The position numbers were made by a program, and so were the translations under genes. The notes beneath the pieces were generated by a model. That model saw nothing but the letters and a program-made list of their open reading frames with translations, was not told the DNA's origin and did no database searches. Shown in pieces: positions 43,166-52,052 of a stretch of DNA of 64,000 nucleotides; the stretch's first letter is position 1, and every line of letters begins with the position of its first letter. The stretch comes from Microbacteriaceae bacterium (GTDB lineage Bacteria > Actinomycetota > Actinomycetes > Actinomycetales > Microbacteriaceae): assembly GCA_025464975.1 (NCBI GenBank), contig JAODMT010000006.1, positions 1 through 64,000 on the forward strand. The letters are read 5' to 3'.

Positions 43166-44236
43166 TCAGCCCTTTATCACTTGGTCGATGTTTTCCTGCG
43201 TCCCGACGATCACCTTGGTGGGAATGAAGTACTTGGACGATGGCTTCACATGGGTAACCGCCGCGTTATAGAGCCACGCGATCGTGTCGTAGGACTGGCC
43301 GTACGGATCCTGGTCGATCGCGGCGTAGAGATTGCCCGCCTTGATCTGTTCCACGTTCTGGTCGGTGAAGTCGAATGCGATCACCTTGACTTGAGCTGCC
43401 TTGCCTGCCTTTCCCACGGTGTCGGCCGCGATATTAGGATTTCCGCCGGTCACGTAGACGCCGACCAGATTTGGTGTCGATGTCATGAAGTCGCGCGTCG
43501 CAGACGCGATTCGATCCGTCGAGCCCTGGTATTCGATTCCGTCACTGACCGGGGTCACCCACGGGCAGTCCTTCTTGAGAGCGTCCAAGAACCCATTGCG
43601 GCGATCCTCCAGTGCCTGGAAGGTGAAGGACTCGGTTTCGATTCCGACCTTGCCCGGCTTGGCATCGCTGGCCAGATTTGCAGTGGCCTTGCACATGAGC
43701 TCCCCGGCCTGTCCGCCGGCAGCGTATAGATCCTGACCGTGGAAGAAGACTGCGCCCGATTTCTCGCTGCAGGTCGCATTGCCGTTGTAGGCGGCGACGA
43801 GGATGCCGCTGGCAGTCGCATTGCGAACGAAGCTGCAGATGCCATCACCGGGCATCAACGCCGCGATGGCGTCGTATTTGTCGACGACGGCGGCATTGAT
43901 CGCCTTACCCACGTTGTCGACGTTGACCTCGGTTCCGGCGTTGATCCAGTCCACCTTTCCGCCGAGCGCCTCGACCTTGGGTTTAATGGCGGTGTATCCG
44001 GTTTTGACCTGGGCGAAGAATGGGTTGTTCTCGATCGCAATGATCGCGATCTTGACGGGATTCTTCGCCTTCTCGGTCGTCAACTTCGGGTGCTCGCCGG
44101 CTACGGGCTCGCTCGCGGGTGCCGTGAGTTTGACGCTCTGTGATTCGTTCTGACGCGTCTCGGCTGCCGACGTACAACCCGCCAGGACCAAGACGACTGC
44201 TGCTGCTGTTGCGATGCCTCCAACAAGACTTCTCAT
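43166..44236 (-). CDS. Sugar ABC transporter substrate-binding lipoprotein
   Basis: A 356-aa periplasmic-binding-protein type 1 lipoprotein; the signal ends in LVLAGC with Cys20 lipidated. The core opens with VKIAIIAIENNPFFAQVKTGY and contains the domain-crossing segments VAAYNGNATCS and VIAFDFTDQN. It is the first gene of the minus-strand operon and has a good ribosome site (AAGGAG). The ligand is not known; polyol or sugar is inferred from the dehydrogenases downstream. Confidence 0.92.
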   Translation of the reverse strand: MRSLVGGIATAAAVVLVLAGCTSAAETRQNESQSVKLTAPASEPVAGEHPKLTTEKAKNPVKIAIIAIENNPFFAQVKTGYTAIKPKVEALGGKVDWINAGTEVNVDNVGKAINAAVVDKYDAIAALMPGDGICSFVRNATASGILVAAYNGNATCSEKSGAVFFHGQDLYAAGGQAGELMCKATANLASDAKPGKVGIETESFTFQALEDRRNGFLDALKKDCPWVTPVSDGIEYQGSTDRIASATRDFMTSTPNLVGVYVTGGNPNIAADTVGKAGKAAQVKVIAFDFTDQNVEQIKAGNLYAAIDQDPYGQSYDTIAWLYNAAVTHVKPSSKYFIPTKVIVGTQENIDQVIKG

Positions 44237-44554
44237 CCGAATCTCCTTCGAATCGGTAGTTGGTCATCGGGGTGGGGATGCCCGATTGGCAAATATCCTA
44301 ATATAATCACACTATTGCAGAAAGGGCCACGGCCCGTTTGTTATGAAGGCGAGATAGCGCGGGGCAACACTGCTCGCGCAGGAGCCGTCATCCTCGCCGC
44401 CGCCCGGGAGCGGAGGCACGCTCCTTCTCTTCAGGGGACATCTTCGGCTCGTCGTCGGCCAGGCGAGGAGCGCATCTCGCCCCCTGAGACCGGGAAGAGA
44501 AATCGGTCCGTGAACCTGAGCATTCTTAGTCAAAAAGACGACCCTTTGTCTGTT
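44237..44554. promoter_or_regulatory. Divergent promoter region of sugar-acid operon and NAD operon
   Basis: This 318-bp part of a 394-bp gap has no gene. An AT-rich patch at 44291-44318 is the best promoter candidate for the minus-strand operon and carries AATA/TATT arms (44300-44303 and 44313-44316), too short to name as a FadR-type operator. A small hairpin GGGCC/GGCCC is at 44324-44335. The remainder shows nothing recognisable. Confidence 0.45.
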
Positions 44555-44607
44555 TTGGAGGTTCCCGGAGCGCGAGGTAATATGCCTTAAGGTCACAAAC
44601 ACCTTTA
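44555..44607 (+). promoter_or_regulatory. Promoter and candidate NrtR operator
   Basis: TTGGAG (44555-44560), a 17-bp spacer and TAATAT (44578-44583) make a sigma-70-type promoter. Directly after the -10, AAGGT (44589-44593) and ACCTT (44601-44605) form an inverted repeat with a 7-bp spacer, CACAAAC. The site ends about 25 bp before the nrtR ATG, an ideal place for autorepression of the NAD operon. Confidence 0.6.
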
Positions 44608-44630
44608 CTCGGTGGCCCGAGGCGGGACAG

Positions 44631-45314
44631 ATGAACGCACAACAGCTGACGCTCGCTGTCTCGACGGTGATCTTCGCGCTGCGTGCCGACGGAGAAGGCA
44701 CCGCCGCCTCGCTGCGTATTCCGCTCGTGCGGCGCATCCGCGGACCGTTCGAGGGGCGCTGGGCTCTGCCGGGCGGGCCCGTCGAGGCCGGCGAGAACCT
44801 CTCGGCCGCCGCTGCGCGCAGCCTGCGGGAAACCACCGCCCTCGAACCGAACTATCTCGAGCAGCTGTACGCCTTCGGCGACGTCGACCGCTCTCCCGAG
44901 GAACGGGTCGTGTCCGTCGTCTATTGGGCGCTCGTGCGCTCCGAGCAGGCCGACATCGCGACAGAGGGCGAAAATGTGCGCTGGTTCTCCGCGGATGAAC
45001 TGCCGGAGCTCGCGTTCGACCACAACCTGATCGTCGACTACGCCCTCTGGCGACTGCGCACGAAGATGGAGTACAGCCGCATCGCGCACGCGTTCCTCGG
45101 CGAGACGTTCACCCTCGCCGAACTCCGGCAGGTGCACGAGGCCGTGCTGCGGAAGGCGCTGGATCCGGCCAACTTCCGGCGTCAGATCGAGGCGTCGAAG
45201 GCCGTCATCGCCACGGAGCAGCAGCTGACCGGCGGCCGTCATCGCCCGCCCCGGCTCTACCGCTACAACGACTCCGTCGAGCTGACCGACAACGGCCCGC
45301 TCGGCCGCCCCTAG
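44631..45314 (+). CDS. nrtR: NrtR, Nudix-related transcriptional regulator of NAD synthesis
   Basis: A 227-aa repressor with an N-terminal Nudix-fold sensor domain and a C-terminal winged helix (FLGETFTLAELRQVHEAVL and the tail RPPRLYRYNDSVEL). The Nudix box around GPVEAGENLSAAAARSLRET lacks two of the catalytic glutamates (Ser and Thr instead), as expected for a sensor that no longer hydrolyses. Known NrtR proteins bind ADP-ribose to sense NAD turnover. It leads nadA-nadB-nadC, which fixes the call. Confidence 0.92.
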   Translation: MNAQQLTLAVSTVIFALRADGEGTAASLRIPLVRRIRGPFEGRWALPGGPVEAGENLSAAAARSLRETTALEPNYLEQLYAFGDVDRSPEERVVSVVYWALVRSEQADIATEGENVRWFSADELPELAFDHNLIVDYALWRLRTKMEYSRIAHAFLGETFTLAELRQVHEAVLRKALDPANFRRQIEASKAVIATEQQLTGGRHRPPRLYRYNDSVELTDNGPLGRP

Positions 45315-45356
45315 CCACACCGATCCCCAGCAGTTCCCATTCACCGAGGAGTTTCT

Positions 45357-46661
45357 TTGTCGTCCGTGGACACCACCATCCAGCTCATTCGCACGGGTAA
45401 GACCGAGGGCGAGACCTGCAGCCCCGCCCTCGCCGATGGGCCGTGGGTATTCGACCTCCAGGCCGCGCCGAGTTATGGCCCCGGATCGTCGATGGGAGAC
45501 GTGATTCCGACCGGCACACCCCGGCAGGGCCAGATTCCGGAGGAATACCGCACCGCCTCCAACGAGGAACTTGACGCGCGCATCCTCGCGGCGAAGGCGA
45601 CTCTCGGCGACCGGGTCGTGGTGCTCGGCCACTTCTACCAGCGGGACGAGGTCGTGAAGTATGCGGATTTCGTCGGAGACTCGTTCCAGCTCGCCAATGC
45701 CGCCCAGTCCCGCCACGATGTAGAGGCGATCGTCTTCTGCGGCGTGCACTTCATGGCGGAGACGGCGGACATCCTCGCGCGTCCCGGGCAGTCGGTCATC
45801 CTTCCCAACCTCGCGGCCGGCTGTTCGATGGCGGACATGGCCGACATCGATTCGGTCGAGGAAGCCTGGGAGCAGCTCGAGGCGCTCTATGGAACCGAGC
45901 CGGATGCCGATGGTCGCGTTCCGGTCATCCCGGTGACGTACATGAACTCCTCGGCCGCGCTCAAGGGCTTCTGCGGAGAGCACGGTGGCATCGTCTGCAC
46001 CTCCTCGAACGCGTCCACGGTTCTCGAGTGGGCATTCGAGCGCGGACAGCGGGTGCTGTTCTTCCCCGACCAGCATCTCGGGCGCAACACCGCCAAGGCG
46101 ATGGGCATACCGCTCGAGCGCATGCCGATGTGGAACCCGCGCCGGCCGCTCGGCGGCAACGATGTGGCCGGTCTCGAAGAGGCGCAGGTCATCCTTTGGC
46201 ACGGTTTTTGCTCCGTGCACAAGCGATTCAGCGTCGACCAGATCGACAAGGCCAGGGCCGACTTCCCCGGCGTGCGGGTGCTCGTGCACCCGGAGTGTCC
46301 GATGGCGGTCGTCGACGCAGCGGATGCCGCAGGCTCGACCGACTTCATCGGCAAGGCCATCGCCGCCGCGACCGAGGCGACCACCTTCGCCATCGGCACC
46401 GAGATCAACATGGTGAACCGGCTCGCGGCGGAGTACCCGCAGCACACCATCTTCAGCCTCGACCCGGTGATCTGCCCATGCTCGACGATGTACCGGATCC
46501 ACCCGGGCTACCTCGCCTGGGTGCTCGAGGCGCTCGTGCGCGGCGAGGTGCTCAACCAGATCACGGTCACCGACGAGGTCGCCGTGCCCGCCCGGGTTGC
46601 CCTCGAGCGCATGCTTGCCGCGAAGCCGGGCACCACCGCCGCCCAGGTCGTCGGCGACTGA
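45357..46661 (+). CDS. nadA: Quinolinate synthase A
   Basis: A 434-aa 4Fe-4S enzyme that joins iminoaspartate and dihydroxyacetone phosphate to quinolinate. The three expected cluster Cys lie in VFCGVHFMAETADIL, in the segment near VHPECPM or GIVCTSSN, and in ICPCSTMYRIHP. VVVLGHFYQRDEV and ASNEELDARI mark the start of the core. The N terminus carries about 60 residues before the core, longer than in E. coli. A TTG start is used, with GAGGAG seven bases upstream. Cotranscribed with nadB and nadC. Confidence 0.95.
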   Translation: MSSVDTTIQLIRTGKTEGETCSPALADGPWVFDLQAAPSYGPGSSMGDVIPTGTPRQGQIPEEYRTASNEELDARILAAKATLGDRVVVLGHFYQRDEVVKYADFVGDSFQLANAAQSRHDVEAIVFCGVHFMAETADILARPGQSVILPNLAAGCSMADMADIDSVEEAWEQLEALYGTEPDADGRVPVIPVTYMNSSAALKGFCGEHGGIVCTSSNASTVLEWAFERGQRVLFFPDQHLGRNTAKAMGIPLERMPMWNPRRPLGGNDVAGLEEAQVILWHGFCSVHKRFSVDQIDKARADFPGVRVLVHPECPMAVVDAADAAGSTDFIGKAIAAATEATTFAIGTEINMVNRLAAEYPQHTIFSLDPVICPCSTMYRIHPGYLAWVLEALVRGEVLNQITVTDEVAVPARVALERMLAAKPGTTAAQVVGD

Positions 46662-46662
46662 C

Positions 46663-48213
46663 GTGGGCAGCGTGATCGTCGTTGGCACCGGGATCGCGGG
46701 TCTGGTCGCCGCGCTCCGGTCGAGTCGAACCCATAGCGTCACCGTCGTGACGAAGGCCGACCTGGCCGAGAGCAACACCCGGTATGCGCAGGGGGGAATC
46801 GCCGCGGCGGTGTTCCCGGATGACAGCGTCGAGTCTCACATCGCGGACACCGTGCGGGTGGGCGGCGGGCTCAATTCCCGCCGTGCCGTCGAGGTGCTGT
46901 GCAGCGAGGGACCCGAGCGGATCCGTGACCTCATCCGCCTCGGTGTCGCCTTCGACCGGGAGAACGGCGAACTGGCCCGCGGGCGCGAGGCCGCTCATTC
47001 GACCGCTCGCGTTCTGCACTCCGGCGGAGACGCGACCGGGGCCGCGATCGAGGCCGCGCTCGTCGCCGCGGTGCGCGAGACGGCTGCGCGCATCCTCGAG
47101 CACACCTTCGTGAGTGACCTCGTGCTCTCCGACGGCAGGGTCGTCGGGGTGGACATTGTGGGCTCGTTCGGCCGCGCCGAGCGACTTGAGGCGGACGCGG
47201 TGATTCTGGCCAGCGGAGGAGCGGGCCAGCTCTACCGGCACACGACCAACCCGGCTGTCGCAACCGGGGACGGAGTCGCGGCCGCGCTTCGCGCGGGAGC
47301 CCTTCTCGGCGATGTCGAGTTCTACCAGTTTCACCCGACCGCACTCGCGGTCCCCGGCAACTTCCTCGTGTCGGAAGCCGTACGCGGTGAGGGCGCCGTG
47401 TTGCGGGGTGTCAGCGGCCGACGCTTCATGACCGACTGGCATCCGGACGGCGAACTCGCCCCACGCGATGTCGTTGCGAGGGGCATCGCCCGGCAGATGG
47501 CGGCCCAGGACGGCGCGCCGGTGCTGCTCGACGCGACGGCGCTCGGCGCCGGACATCTGGCCGAGAGATTCCCCGGGATCACCCGCGCCTGCCGCGCCAA
47601 CGGTCTCGACTGGGCGCGTGAACCGATTCCGGTCACGCCCGCGGCGCATTACTGGATGGGCGGGGTCGTCACCGACGAGTGGGGCCGAAGCTCGCTGCCC
47701 GGCCTCTTCGCCGTTGGCGAGGTCGCCTGCACGGGCGTGCACGGCGCAAACCGGCTCGCCTCGAACTCGCTGCTCGAATCGCTCGTGTTCGCCTGGCGAT
47801 CCGCCGCGCACCTCGATGACGCCGCGCTCGGCGGCGCAGGGTGGCCCGAGACGGCACGGGCCGTCGAGGCCGAGGCGGTCCCGGTGGCCGACGGCGCCGA
47901 GTCCTTCACCCGCGCGGAACTGCAGCAGCTCATGTGGGAGCGGGCTGGGGTGTTTCGCGACGGGGAGGGCCTGCGGGGAGCATCCGAAACCCTGGCACGG
48001 TGGACCGTGGCGGCGGATGTCGCGACCGTCGCCGAGCGCGAGGATGCGAACCTGCTCGAGCTGTCCCGGCTCGTCGTCGCCGCCGCGCTCGCCCGAGAAG
48101 AATCACGTGGCGCGCACTATCGCTCCGATTTCCCCACCGCGCGGGAGAGTTTCGCCAGACACCTCGAGTGGGTCGCACTCGAGCCAGCCAGAAAGGTGGC
48201 CGTCGCATGTTGA
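46663..48213 (+). CDS. nadB: L-aspartate oxidase
   Basis: A 516-aa FAD enzyme that oxidises L-aspartate to iminoaspartate, the substrate of NadA. The FAD-binding segment VIVVGTGIAGLVAALRS is at the N terminus, followed by NTRYAQGGIAAAV (substrate-loop region) and ARVLHSGGDATG; the GVHGANRLASNSLLESLVF motif is diagnostic. The GTG at 46663 is used; it starts 2 bp after the nadA stop. The stop overlaps the nadC start by 7 bp. Confidence 0.95.
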   Translation: MGSVIVVGTGIAGLVAALRSSRTHSVTVVTKADLAESNTRYAQGGIAAAVFPDDSVESHIADTVRVGGGLNSRRAVEVLCSEGPERIRDLIRLGVAFDRENGELARGREAAHSTARVLHSGGDATGAAIEAALVAAVRETAARILEHTFVSDLVLSDGRVVGVDIVGSFGRAERLEADAVILASGGAGQLYRHTTNPAVATGDGVAAALRAGALLGDVEFYQFHPTALAVPGNFLVSEAVRGEGAVLRGVSGRRFMTDWHPDGELAPRDVVARGIARQMAAQDGAPVLLDATALGAGHLAERFPGITRACRANGLDWAREPIPVTPAAHYWMGGVVTDEWGRSSLPGLFAVGEVACTGVHGANRLASNSLLESLVFAWRSAAHLDDAALGGAGWPETARAVEAEAVPVADGAESFTRAELQQLMWERAGVFRDGEGLRGASETLARWTVAADVATVAEREDANLLELSRLVVAAALAREESRGAHYRSDFPTARESFARHLEWVALEPARKVAVAC

Positions 48214-49064
48214 TGGACCAGCACATCCGCTCAATCGTCGGCGCAGCCCTGCTGGAGGACGCGCCATGGGGCGACATCACCTCCGAGACGCTCATCCCGG
48301 CGGACGCCGTGGCGACGGCTCTCCTTGTCGCGCGTGAACCCGGTGTCTTCAGCGGCGGAGCGGTGTTCGCGGCCGCGATGACGCTCACGAGTGCGGACAT
48401 CTCGGTCAGTCTGGCTCTCGGCGACGGCGACGCGTTCGAACGCGGCGCGGTGCTCGCCGAGGTCACCGGGCCGGCCAGGGCGGTGCTTCAGGCGGAGCGG
48501 ATCGGCCTCAACTTCGTGCAGCGAATGTCGGGCATCGCGACGCTGACCGCCCGATACGTCGCCGAGGTCGCCGGCACTCGCGCCCACATCGTAGACACGC
48601 GAAAGACCACGCCAGGGCTCCGCCAGTTCGAGCGTCACGCCGTGCGTTCCGGGGGAGGCAAGAACCACAGGTTCTCCCTGTCCGATGCAGTCATGGCCAA
48701 GGACAACCATCTCGCAGTGCTCACCGCCGGCGGTCGCGACCTCACGGAAGCGCTGCGCGAGGTGCGGTCTCGCCTGTCGCACACGACCCATCTCGAGGTC
48801 GAGGTCGACAGGCTTGACCAGATCGAGCCGGTGCTGGCCGCGGGGGTGGACACGATCATGCTCGACAACTTCAGCCTCGATGAGATGCGCGAGGGCGTTG
48901 CCCTCATCGGGGGTCGGGCCGTCGTGGAGGCGAGCGGCAACGTCAACCTCGATACCGTCGGTGCGATTGCGCGCACCGGCGTGGACGTCATCTCCGTCGG
49001 TGCGCTCACCCACAGTGTCCGCTCCCTCGATATCGGCTTGGACATCGCGCTGGAATCCCGGTGA
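48207..49064 (+). CDS. nadC: Nicotinate-nucleotide pyrophosphorylase (quinolinate phosphoribosyltransferase)
   Basis: A 285-aa enzyme that converts quinolinate and PRPP to nicotinate mononucleotide. Signature segments are DTRKTTPGLRQFERHAVRSG, GGKNHRFSLSDAVMAKDNH and the PRPP-site strands DTIMLDN and VEASGNVNLD. Two start codons (48207, 48213) are possible; the first follows GAAAGG. Its stop overlaps the desulfurase start by 4 bp. Confidence 0.95.
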   Translation: MLMDQHIRSIVGAALLEDAPWGDITSETLIPADAVATALLVAREPGVFSGGAVFAAAMTLTSADISVSLALGDGDAFERGAVLAEVTGPARAVLQAERIGLNFVQRMSGIATLTARYVAEVAGTRAHIVDTRKTTPGLRQFERHAVRSGGGKNHRFSLSDAVMAKDNHLAVLTAGGRDLTEALREVRSRLSHTTHLEVEVDRLDQIEPVLAAGVDTIMLDNFSLDEMREGVALIGGRAVVEASGNVNLDTVGAIARTGVDVISVGALTHSVRSLDIGLDIALESR

Positions 49065-50200
49065 TCTACCTGGACTCGTCGGCGACGACCCCGGTGCGCC
49101 GCGAGGTGCTCGAGGCGATGTGGCCGTACTTCACCGGCGAGTTCGGCAACCCGTCCAGCAGTCATGGCCTGGGGGACAGCGCGGCGCGGGCGCTCGCCGA
49201 CGCGCGGAAACGGGTGGCGAACATCCTCCACTGCCGTGCGTCCGAGGTCATCTTCACCTCCGGCGGAACGGAGAGCGATAACCTCGCGATCAAGGGCATC
49301 GCACTGGCGAACCCCCGCGGCAGGCACCTCGTCACGTCGTCCATCGAGCACCAGGCGGTGCTCGAATCGTGCGACTATCTGGCGCGGTTCCACGGGTTTG
49401 AGGTCACCGTCGTCGGCGTCGATGAGCTCGGCGCGGTGCGGACGGATGACCTCGCCGCCGCCCTGCGACCGGACACCACCCTGGTCTCCGTCATGTTGGC
49501 CAACAATGAGGTGGGCACCATCCAGCCTCTTGCCCGGATAGCCCAACTCGGGCACGCGGTCGGAGCTGCGGTACACGCCGACGCCGTCCAGGCCGCGGGT
49601 TGGCTCGACCTTGACGTGAGCGCCTTGGGAGTCGACGCGCTCTCCATCTCCGGGCACAAGATCGGTGCTCCGAAGGGGGTCGGGGCGCTCTACGTCCGCG
49701 GGCGCGTGCCCCTCGAGCCGCTCCTGCACGGCGGGGGGCAGGAGGCCGGCCGTCGGTCCGGCACCGAGAATGTCGCCAGCGCCATCGGCCTCGCGGTGGC
49801 GCTCGAACTCGCGAATGCCGGAAGGAGTGAGCGAGCAACCCGCGTCCGGTCGGCACGGGACGCGTTCATCGCATCCGTTCTCGCCACGGTCCCGGGCGCG
49901 CGACTCACCGGGCATCCCACCGAGCGTCTGCCGGGGAGCGCCTCGTTCACCTTCGCGGGCACGAGCGGCGAGGCGGTGCTCCTCGAACTCGAGCGTCGGG
50001 GAGTGTTGGTCTCGAGCGGCTCCGCGTGTGCCGCCGGAAGCGACGACCCGTCCCACGTGCTGGTCGCGATGGGTGTGGAACCGGCGCTCGCGCAAACCGC
50101 CGTGCGCTTCAGCTTCGACTCCGGCGCCTCAGAGGGGCAGCTGCGCGAGGCCGCGCTGGCCCTGCGCGATGCGCTTGGCGCGGTGCGCGGCATCCGCTGA
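49061..50200 (+). CDS. Cysteine desulfurase (NifS/IscS type), last gene of the NAD operon
   Basis: A 379-aa PLP enzyme. The PLP lysine is Lys200 in SISGHKIGAPKG, the persulfide Cys is Cys323 in SSGSACAAGS, and the N-terminal YLDSSATTPV is typical. Coupling to nadC by a 4-bp overlap suggests a NadS-like role in assembling the iron-sulfur cluster of NadA; this is inferred from position. It could also serve general sulfur transfer. Confidence 0.9.
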   Translation: MIYLDSSATTPVRREVLEAMWPYFTGEFGNPSSSHGLGDSAARALADARKRVANILHCRASEVIFTSGGTESDNLAIKGIALANPRGRHLVTSSIEHQAVLESCDYLARFHGFEVTVVGVDELGAVRTDDLAAALRPDTTLVSVMLANNEVGTIQPLARIAQLGHAVGAAVHADAVQAAGWLDLDVSALGVDALSISGHKIGAPKGVGALYVRGRVPLEPLLHGGGQEAGRRSGTENVASAIGLAVALELANAGRSERATRVRSARDAFIASVLATVPGARLTGHPTERLPGSASFTFAGTSGEAVLLELERRGVLVSSGSACAAGSDDPSHVLVAMGVEPALAQTAVRFSFDSGASEGQLREAALALRDALGAVRGIR

Positions 50201-50260
50201 TCTCACGCGACGCAAACGGATCCAATCCGCAGGATCGCGTCACCGCGATTTATTCCGAAC

Positions 50261-50305
50261 GTAACAAGCCGGAAAAAGAGCGTCCCTATTGTAATTAATA
50301 GTACG
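50261..50305 (+). promoter_or_regulatory. Promoter/operator block 1 (RpiR-type palindrome)
   Basis: GTAACAA at 50261 is followed, 29 bp from its start, by TGTAATTAATAGTACG (50290-50305). About 30 of 45 positions match the block at 53351-53395 with no gaps. TGTAAT fits a -10 hexamer with one change, and the palindromic end resembles RpiR/HexR-type operators. A RpiR-family gene lies downstream in the island. Confidence 0.6.
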
Positions 50306-50402
50306 ACGCGTGACACTTGCACGAGAAGGCGCTGCGCGCCCACGAAATTCCATCAATGACGACAGCGCATCCACAGCGATGCGGAGAGTAGTGAGGCACT
50401 CG

Positions 50403-51968
50403 ATGAAAAGAAGGATCGGAATTGCCATCGCCGTCGCAACGACAGCGGCGTTGCTGTTGAGCGCGTGTAGTTCGGGCGGCTCGAGCAGCACGACCGGCTC
50501 GAGCGGCACGCCAGCGAAGGGCGGAAACCTCGTCATCGCACGGTCACAGGACATCATTTCGATGGACAAGACCATGACGTTCGACAACAACTCCTTGCGC
50601 GTGATGGAACAGATCATGGAGCCGCTGTTCATGGTCAGCGCGGACGGCAAGACGCTCAAGCCGTTCCTCGCGACGAAATACACCATCTCCAAGGACCAGC
50701 TCACGTACACGATCGACCTGCGTAAAGGGGTTAAATTCTCGAACGGCCAGCCGATGACGGCTGCCGACGTCAAGTTCTCGATCGACCAGGACACGGCCTC
50801 TGGATCCGCCGGCTGGGGATTCATCAACGCGGCAATCGACCAGGTCACGGCCGTCGACGATTCCACCATCAAGATCCAGCTGAAGCACCCGTGGGGACCG
50901 CTCATCGCCGACCTCTCGCTGTTCAGCAATGGCATCATTCCGAACAATTACGGCGGCAAGACTGCCGCGGAGTTCTACCAGGCTCCGGTCGGCACCGGCC
51001 CGTTCGTCTGGGACTCCTGGACAAAAGGCCAGTCCGTCAAGCTGACCAAGAACCCCACCTACTGGCAGAAGGGCCTGCCGTACCTGAACAGCGTGACCTG
51101 GACCGTCGTTCCTGACGCCAACACGCGCCAGCTTCAGCTGCAGGGCGGCCAGATCGACATCGACGACACGCCATCGTGGTCGAGCCTTGCAACGCTCAAG
51201 AGCACGCCGGGCGTGAACGCCATGACGTTCCCATCCACCCAGATGGACTACATCGCGTTCAACGAAAACCGCGCTCCGTTCAACGACGTGCACGTTCGCA
51301 CTGCGATTTCGGATGCCATCGATCGCAACGCCCTCGTGAAGGCCGTGCTGTTTGGAAACGGCACGCCCGCGTATTCGCTGCTCTCGCCCGGAACCCCGTT
51401 CTACGACAAGAACGCGGGTGGTGCAACGTACAACGTGGCGAACGCCAAGGCCGAACTTGCCAAGTCGTCCAAGCCGAACGGGTTCACCACGAGCTTGCTC
51501 ATTCAATCCGGCGACCCAAACCAGGCCTCGATTGCGCAGATCATGCAGTCGGAGCTGAAGGCCATCGGGATCACGCTGAACATTCAGCAGCTCGACCCCA
51601 CGGCGAACAAGCAAGCCAGGCTCGCGTCCAACTTCGACATGGCGTGGAACCTGTGGTCGATGGACATTCCCGACCCGGATGAGTTCACTTCGTGGGCGGT
51701 TGACCCCACCGGAGGCTCGCACTCGGCATTCACCAACTACAACAACCCCGCCGTGATCGCGATCGACAAGCAAGCAGCTGCCGAGACCGACCCGACGAAG
51801 CGTGCCGCGCTGTACTCGCAGCTGCAGAAGATGACCAGCAAGGACGCGTTCCTTGCCTACCTCTTCTACTCGCCGTACGTGTTCGCTTCAACCAGCGCGG
51901 TCCAGGGCTTCCATGTGACGCCCCTGGGCAACTACCAGCTCGAAACCGTCTACAAGACCAAGAAGTAG
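50403..51968 (+). CDS. Dipeptide/oligopeptide ABC transporter substrate-binding lipoprotein
   Basis: A solute-binding protein family 5 lipoprotein of 521 aa. The signal ends in LLLSAC with a lipobox Cys, followed by a Ser/Gly linker. The family features TYTIDLRKGVKFSNGQPMTAADVKFSID and GTGPFVWDSWTKGQSV are present. The ATG at 50403 gives the expected signal peptide; earlier starts would extend it without benefit. It is the first gene of the peptide island, preceded by promoter/operator block 1. The ligand is unknown. Confidence 0.92.
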   Translation: MKRRIGIAIAVATTAALLLSACSSGGSSSTTGSSGTPAKGGNLVIARSQDIISMDKTMTFDNNSLRVMEQIMEPLFMVSADGKTLKPFLATKYTISKDQLTYTIDLRKGVKFSNGQPMTAADVKFSIDQDTASGSAGWGFINAAIDQVTAVDDSTIKIQLKHPWGPLIADLSLFSNGIIPNNYGGKTAAEFYQAPVGTGPFVWDSWTKGQSVKLTKNPTYWQKGLPYLNSVTWTVVPDANTRQLQLQGGQIDIDDTPSWSSLATLKSTPGVNAMTFPSTQMDYIAFNENRAPFNDVHVRTAISDAIDRNALVKAVLFGNGTPAYSLLSPGTPFYDKNAGGATYNVANAKAELAKSSKPNGFTTSLLIQSGDPNQASIAQIMQSELKAIGITLNIQQLDPTANKQARLASNFDMAWNLWSMDIPDPDEFTSWAVDPTGGSHSAFTNYNNPAVIAIDKQAAAETDPTKRAALYSQLQKMTSKDAFLAYLFYSPYVFASTSAVQGFHVTPLGNYQLETVYKTKK

Positions 51969-51984
51969 AGCTCACCTGGCTGGA

Positions 51985-52012
51985 GGGCGGTCCCGAATCC
52001 GGGACCGCCTTC
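51985..52012 (+). terminator. Hairpin between binding-protein and amidase genes
   Basis: GGCGGTCCCG (51987-51996) and CGGGACCGCC (52001-52010) form a perfect 10-bp stem with a 4-nt loop, 18 bp after the lipoprotein stop. There is no T run. It may trim or stabilise the 3' end so that more binding protein is made than the distal genes. Confidence 0.6.
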
Positions 52013-52052
52013 CGGCTCGTGCCAGGCACGCCCATTGAGGACATGAGGAACG

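Noticed and set aside
44300-44316. FadR-type operator before the sugar-acid operon
   Set aside because: Arms are only 4 bp and do not fit the FadR/FCD half-site; described only as an AT-rich promoter patch.
44526-46778. A 750-codon open frame on the minus strand across nrtR and nadA
   Set aside because: Antiparallel to well-supported genes; composition (Arg/Gly/Val/His-rich, no domain) is that of the GC-rich shadow frame.
48635-50095. A 486-codon minus-strand frame over nadC and the desulfurase
   Set aside because: Same reason: opposite two enzymes with complete motifs, and the product has no recognisable domain.
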